Assembly: GCA_964485395.1 (NCBI GenBank)
Contig: CAZAJF010000006.1
Coordinates: 67,353-131,352 of the forward strand
DNA length: 64,000 nt
DNA from: JANNSO01 sp964485395
GTDB lineage: Bacteria; Spirochaetota; Spirochaetia; Treponematales; UBA12059
Direction of reading: 5' to 3'
Under the pieces are notes generated by a model. It saw only the letters and a list, made by a program, of their open reading frames with translations. It made no database searches and had not been told where the DNA came from. Of the stretch, positions 60,621 through 64,000 are shown in pieces. The position numbers were made by a program, and so were the translations under genes. Each line of letters opens with the position of its first letter. Within the stretch, counting starts at the first letter, position 1.

Positions 60621-61484
60621 TCAACGCCTTATTCCAAAAGCCTGCGCTATGCCGTGGCCAGTCCGGCTCAGCATCGTATCGGCATGCCCGCCCGGACCCG
60701 AAATTACCGCGGCTCCCCTTGAGCCGAGAAAATCCAGCTCTTCGCCCGACAAGCATCCCAAAGCCTCATCCTCTTTTCCATACACATAGGTAAGCGTTGA
60801 AAGATCGAGGTTTTTCATGCGTTCCATAAACGGGATTCTTCCCAGGCTGGCCATTAATCTTGCGCTGGCAAGGAATATCGCATCTGTGCGCTTCGTTTCG
60901 GGAATCATGAGTTCGGTACCCTTCCTGTAACTCGGCCAATATCCTTGATCCAACGCGTCACACAGTTTTTTGTCGATTTTAAGCCGCCCGACGACAATTA
61001 AATAGCGATCGGCTACGTCGATTCCTTTTTCGGAAATCAATGCTTGAACCAGATTCGCGCCAAATGATATCCCGACGATAAAAACTTTTTTATCCATCTG
61101 TTTATAATATCTCGCGACTTTGCTTAAATACTCGACGCTCTCCGCATTGTATCTCTGGGCTTCCAGAGCCGAAATTTCCCCTTTCAGCAAATTAGGGTTG
61201 AGCGACTGTGCCTGATGAACGCTTACAAGAAGGCATTTTGACGTACCTGTTATCGAAGAGATTCTCCCTAAATCGGTCATATTAAGCGCCGATTGCGGTC
61301 CGCCCTGCGAAAACAGGATTACCGTGTCGCTTTCGGCATTGCCCGTCGAATAAATCAGTGGCGCTATTTCCCGCATGGTGATACTTGTTTTTTTTTGCTG
61401 CCCATAGGACGGCAATCCAAAAACCAATGAAAATCCCGAAAAAATCAAGAAGGGAAAACTCTTGAAAAAATTGCTTTTGCGCAT
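60621..61484 (-). CDS. Exported alpha/beta hydrolase-like protein
   Basis: A 287-residue protein with a signal peptide (MRKSNFFKSFPFLIFSGFSLVFG, cleavage near YGQ). The hydrolase features are an oxyanion-type segment after VILFSQGGPQS, the nucleophile elbow VGISFGANL, a possible acid in VYGKEDEALG and the late His in GPGGHADTM. The substrate is unknown. GAGG lies upstream of ATG 61484. Convergent with fhs. Confidence 0.75.
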   Translation of the reverse strand: MRKSNFFKSFPFLIFSGFSLVFGLPSYGQQKKTSITMREIAPLIYSTGNAESDTVILFSQGGPQSALNMTDLGRISSITGTSKCLLVSVHQAQSLNPNLLKGEISALEAQRYNAESVEYLSKVARYYKQMDKKVFIVGISFGANLVQALISEKGIDVADRYLIVVGRLKIDKKLCDALDQGYWPSYRKGTELMIPETKRTDAIFLASARLMASLGRIPFMERMKNLDLSTLTYVYGKEDEALGCLSGEELDFLGSRGAAVISGPGGHADTMLSRTGHGIAQAFGIRR

Positions 61485-61862
61485 CGGATCGCCTCTTTCA
61501 TTGTACAGGTCTTTTTGCCTAACCATATGGCCCATGTCAATTTCGATCCATCCCGCTAAATAGTCAAACTAACTTTGGTTCGGGCAGGAATTATTTTGAA
61601 CAATGTAGCGTTAGAAACAATTCCCATGCCCGAATCCCGATCTTGGCAAAATCTGGCAATCCGCTATAATTATAATCATAGCGATCAGGGTAAGCCCGAT
61701 AAAAAGCGGGAACACCGCCGTCCTCGCCCGGGAAGCCTTAGCGGCTCAAGGGTATCATGAAAACAAACCTATTAAAAACAAGGATGGATTATGAACGGCG
61801 TATATGATAACCTCAAGCCCAGGGATTCAGTCGAATGAGGCGGATGCGGGCAGGGAGATGCA
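61485..61862. other. Intergenic stretch between divergent genes
   Basis: No convincing gene. Two tiny plus-strand frames lie just upstream of the radical SAM gene (61757-61807 and 61791-61838) and could be leader peptides, but neither has a clear binding site. The stretch should hold promoters for both divergent genes. Confidence 0.35.
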
Positions 61863-62939
61863 ATGAAAAAAAACAATAATTATATAACCAAGCTTGATAT
61901 GGGCATCGAAAGGCTTTTCAGGGCTGCGCTTTCCATCTCCCTTACGAGCTTCCCCCGCGCCGTTTTCTTCGCCAAGGCGATCGCGCATCAGGCACGGGCA
62001 AAATCCCTGCGCGGAACATGGTCGGCGCAAAACCTCCACGTGCCGCCTTTCATGATCTTCAGCGTTACGCAACGCTGCAACCTGAGTTGTTCCGGATGCT
62101 ACCACCGGGCTTTCGAGCGCGATCCCGGCGACGAAATAACCTTGGAAAAAATCGAATCCGTCCTGGCGGAAGCCCGGGAACTCGGTATTTCGGCCGTACT
62201 GCTCGCGGGAGGCGAACCGCTCGCCAAAAATGGCTTGCTCGATGCGGCGGGGAAATTCCCGGATATCATATTTCCGCTTTTTACCAACGGAATGCTGCTT
62301 GACGAGGCCGCCATCGACGTCCTGAAACGGAATAAAAACATAATCCCCATCATCAGCGTGGAGGGTTTGGAAAAAGATACCGACGAACGGCGGGGCAACG
62401 GCGTATTCCTGAAAATTGAGACGCTCATGGCCTCGCTCAAAAAGGCGGAAATATTTTTCGGTCTTTCCATCACGGTAAGTTCCGCGAACTTCGATCTCGT
62501 TACCGACCCTGCGTTCGTGGAAAAAATGAACCGCTGCGGGGCAAGGCTATTTTTCTACGTTGAATATACTCCGGTAAGCCCGGGTTCCGAAAACCTGGTC
62601 TTGAGCGCAACCCGGCGGGCGATGCTTCTCGAGAGTATCAAGGTCTTCCGTAAAAAAACAAAAAGTCTTTTCATCGCATTCCCCGGCGAGGAATCGCTGT
62701 TCGGGGGATGTTTGTCCGCCGGCCGGGGATTCATCCATGTCAGCGCAAAGGGAAACGTCGAACCTTGCCCCTTCGCGCCATACTCAGACGCGGACTTGAA
62801 TACTGTTTCGCTGAAGGAGGCTTTGCAATCCCCATTTTTAAAGGCTATCCGAGAGAACCACGCGGAGCTTTCCGAAACCGGAGGCTGCGCTCTTTGGAAT
62901 AAGCGGGCCTGGGTACAGTCACTGCTCGAAAAAGCTTGA
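61863..62939 (+). CDS. Radical SAM protein with SPASM-like C-terminus
   Basis: A 358-residue radical SAM enzyme. The cluster motif CNLSCSGC (~72-79) follows FMIFSVTQR. GGEPL (~117) contacts SAM and TNGMLLDE ends the core. The C-terminal part has GGCLSAGRGFIHVSAKGNVEPCPF and a later Cys, resembling the SPASM/twitch pattern of peptide- or protein-modifying enzymes (Cys-Leu-Ser-Ala-Gly and Val-Glu-Pro-Cys-Pro). The basic N-terminal ~50 residues are amphipathic. GGGAGATG precedes the ATG. The substrate is unknown. Confidence 0.9.
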   Translation: MKKNNNYITKLDMGIERLFRAALSISLTSFPRAVFFAKAIAHQARAKSLRGTWSAQNLHVPPFMIFSVTQRCNLSCSGCYHRAFERDPGDEITLEKIESVLAEARELGISAVLLAGGEPLAKNGLLDAAGKFPDIIFPLFTNGMLLDEAAIDVLKRNKNIIPIISVEGLEKDTDERRGNGVFLKIETLMASLKKAEIFFGLSITVSSANFDLVTDPAFVEKMNRCGARLFFYVEYTPVSPGSENLVLSATRRAMLLESIKVFRKKTKSLFIAFPGEESLFGGCLSAGRGFIHVSAKGNVEPCPFAPYSDADLNTVSLKEALQSPFLKAIRENHAELSETGGCALWNKRAWVQSLLEKA

Positions 62940-62971
62940 TTTTCCCTCAAGAAACAGTGACAATCCAGGGC

Positions 62972-64000
62972 ATGACACATTCTACACCAACCCTTATAGG
63001 GCTTCCTTGGGATTGCAAATCTTCGTTTCTCCGAGGCTGCGCAAAGGCTCCGGCCTTGATCCGGCAGGCGCTTTTCTCTCCGGCCGGGAACATGTGGTCG
63101 GAAGACATGACAGACCTCGGCACAATCGGGAACCTGGCCGATGCCGGGGACTTAAGCCTTTCGGACGACGACACAGCCCTGGCGGGAATCGAGGCGGGAA
63201 TAGCCGCGGTCCTTCAAGGCGGGGGCGTGCCTCTCGCCCTGGGTGGCGATCATGCCGTAACATATCCCATTCTCCGCGTTTTGGGCCGCCATTACCACGG
63301 GCTTACAATCCTGCATATCGACGCGCACCCGGATCTCTACGATAATTTCGAGGGAGACAAATATTCCCACGCCTGCCCCTTCGCGCGCATCATGGAAAAA
63401 AAACTGGCGGCCAGGCTCGTGCAGATCGGCATCCGAACCATGAACAAGCATCAGTCCGAGCAAGCCAAGCGCTTTGGCGTACAGGTAATCGACATGAAAA
63501 CGTGGAAAAACGACATACGACTTGAAGTTAATGGCCCCGTCTATGTATCAATCGACATGGACGGCATCGACCCGGCGTTCGCGCCCGGGGTATCCCACCG
63601 CGAACCCGGAGGCTTAAGCGTCCGCGACGTCATCTCGATGATACAATCGTTACCGCAACCCATCGTCGGTGCCGACTTGGTGGAATACAACCCCGGCCGC
63701 GACGTGCAGGACCTGACGGCGCGGGTGGCAGGGAAGCTGACAAAGGAACTCGCGGCCGCGATGCTCAGGCACTATGCGGCGGATGCGGTGCAGCACACCG
63801 AATTGATGGCGACGCTGCTGCCCGCCGACTATGGGCCGCGCCTCATCGCGGCGATCAAGGATGACGCTGACAGCGCGGCGCGGCTGCGGCTGCTCGAAGC
63901 GGGCGAGCTGAAAAACGCCGTGGCTGAGGCAAGCCGGATCATCGACGGCTGGAGCAAACGCACCGACGAAATCCTCGCCTGCGATGCGCAGCGCACGCAG
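62972..64000 (+). CDS. Ureohydrolase (agmatinase/arginase family), partial, with anomalous 3' part
   Basis: The frame is open to the window edge (343 codons seen). The first ~265 residues are a ureohydrolase: LALGGDHAVTYP (~88-99), HIDAHPDLYDNF (~112-123), SIDMDGIDPAFAPGVSHREPGGLS (~191-214 in pieces) and GADLVEYNP near 232. These are the Mn ligands of agmatinase and arginase. The HPDLYD and GVSHREPGG variants are nearest to the plant-type arginase/agmatinase group. Homologues end shortly after KELAAAML (about base 63765). The further ~77 codons have no resemblance to the family and a different, very GC-rich codon use. No good ribosome binding site is seen before ATG 62972. Confidence 0.85.
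   Translation, partial: MTHSTPTLIGLPWDCKSSFLRGCAKAPALIRQALFSPAGNMWSEDMTDLGTIGNLADAGDLSLSDDDTALAGIEAGIAAVLQGGGVPLALGGDHAVTYPILRVLGRHYHGLTILHIDAHPDLYDNFEGDKYSHACPFARIMEKKLAARLVQIGIRTMNKHQSEQAKRFGVQVIDMKTWKNDIRLEVNGPVYVSIDMDGIDPAFAPGVSHREPGGLSVRDVISMIQSLPQPIVGADLVEYNPGRDVQDLTARVAGKLTKELAAAMLRHYAADAVQHTELMATLLPADYGPRLIAAIKDDADSAARLRLLEAGELKNAVAEASRIIDGWSKRTDEILACDAQRTQ

Noticed and set aside
1..64000. CRISPR arrays
   Set aside because: No regularly spaced direct repeats of 23-50 bases and no cas-like gene were seen anywhere in the window.

Overview
The window joins two very different kinds of DNA. From the left edge to a tRNA-Val gene at about 22.8 kb the sequence is AT-rich and loosely packed. 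It holds short, mostly separately transcribed genes, several paralogous families and many broken genes. From about 23.1 kb to the right edge the DNA is GC-rich and compact, with operons of household and envelope genes. I read the host as a spirochaete (Treponema/Spirochaeta-like). The support is a DUF2259-type secreted protein, a FliG paralogue, sigma-54 components, a 7TM-type hybrid kinase, many lipoproteins and a type-3 proline-tRNA ligase. No single gene proves it.

The island (1-22.8 kb) is rich in enzymes that remove groups from proteins or nucleotides. It carries two histone-deacetylase-fold hydrolases (1338-2342, 6423-7268), a DraG-type ADP-ribosylglycohydrolase (2439-3512) and a zinc-binding sirtuin (5702-6415). 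It also carries three intact and one catalytically dead calcineurin-like phosphoesterase of one family, a YfcE-like phosphoesterase and two PPP-family phosphatases. Repeated between them are DUF6717-like proteins and STAS-like proteins, suggesting a duplicated STAS/DUF6717/phosphoesterase module. Decay is plain: a shattered serine recombinase (11020-11581), a broken diguanylate cyclase (13775-14625), and several ORFs interrupted by single stops or frameshifts. The island abuts the 3' end of tRNA-Val(CAC). Partial copies of that tRNA lie on both sides of the intact gene, two of them with the same 17-nt palindromic insertion, which points to past site-specific integration there.

The core part starts with a polyprenol-kinase/CDP-diglyceride-synthase-like gene behind a near-consensus sigma-54 promoter, then proS and envelope proteins. 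A minus-strand run (42.3 to 30.6 kb) follows. It comprises an ABC-2 transporter pair, an acetyltransferase, a YgiQ-type radical SAM protein, and a likely signalling operon of CBS-HATPase, DRTGG, PHP, double-module hybrid histidine kinase and NtrC-type sigma-54 activator.

Next are a FliG-like protein with a MotA-loop-like N-terminus, a nadC-nadA-nadB operon for de novo NAD synthesis, and a heterodimeric ABC exporter whose first half carries one in-frame amber codon. After these come outer-membrane and OmpA-like proteins, a small class III nucleotide cyclase, a solute-binding protein, formate-tetrahydrofolate ligase, an alpha/beta hydrolase, a radical SAM protein and a ureohydrolase running off the right edge. 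The last ~230 bases of that frame do not look like ureohydrolase sequence.
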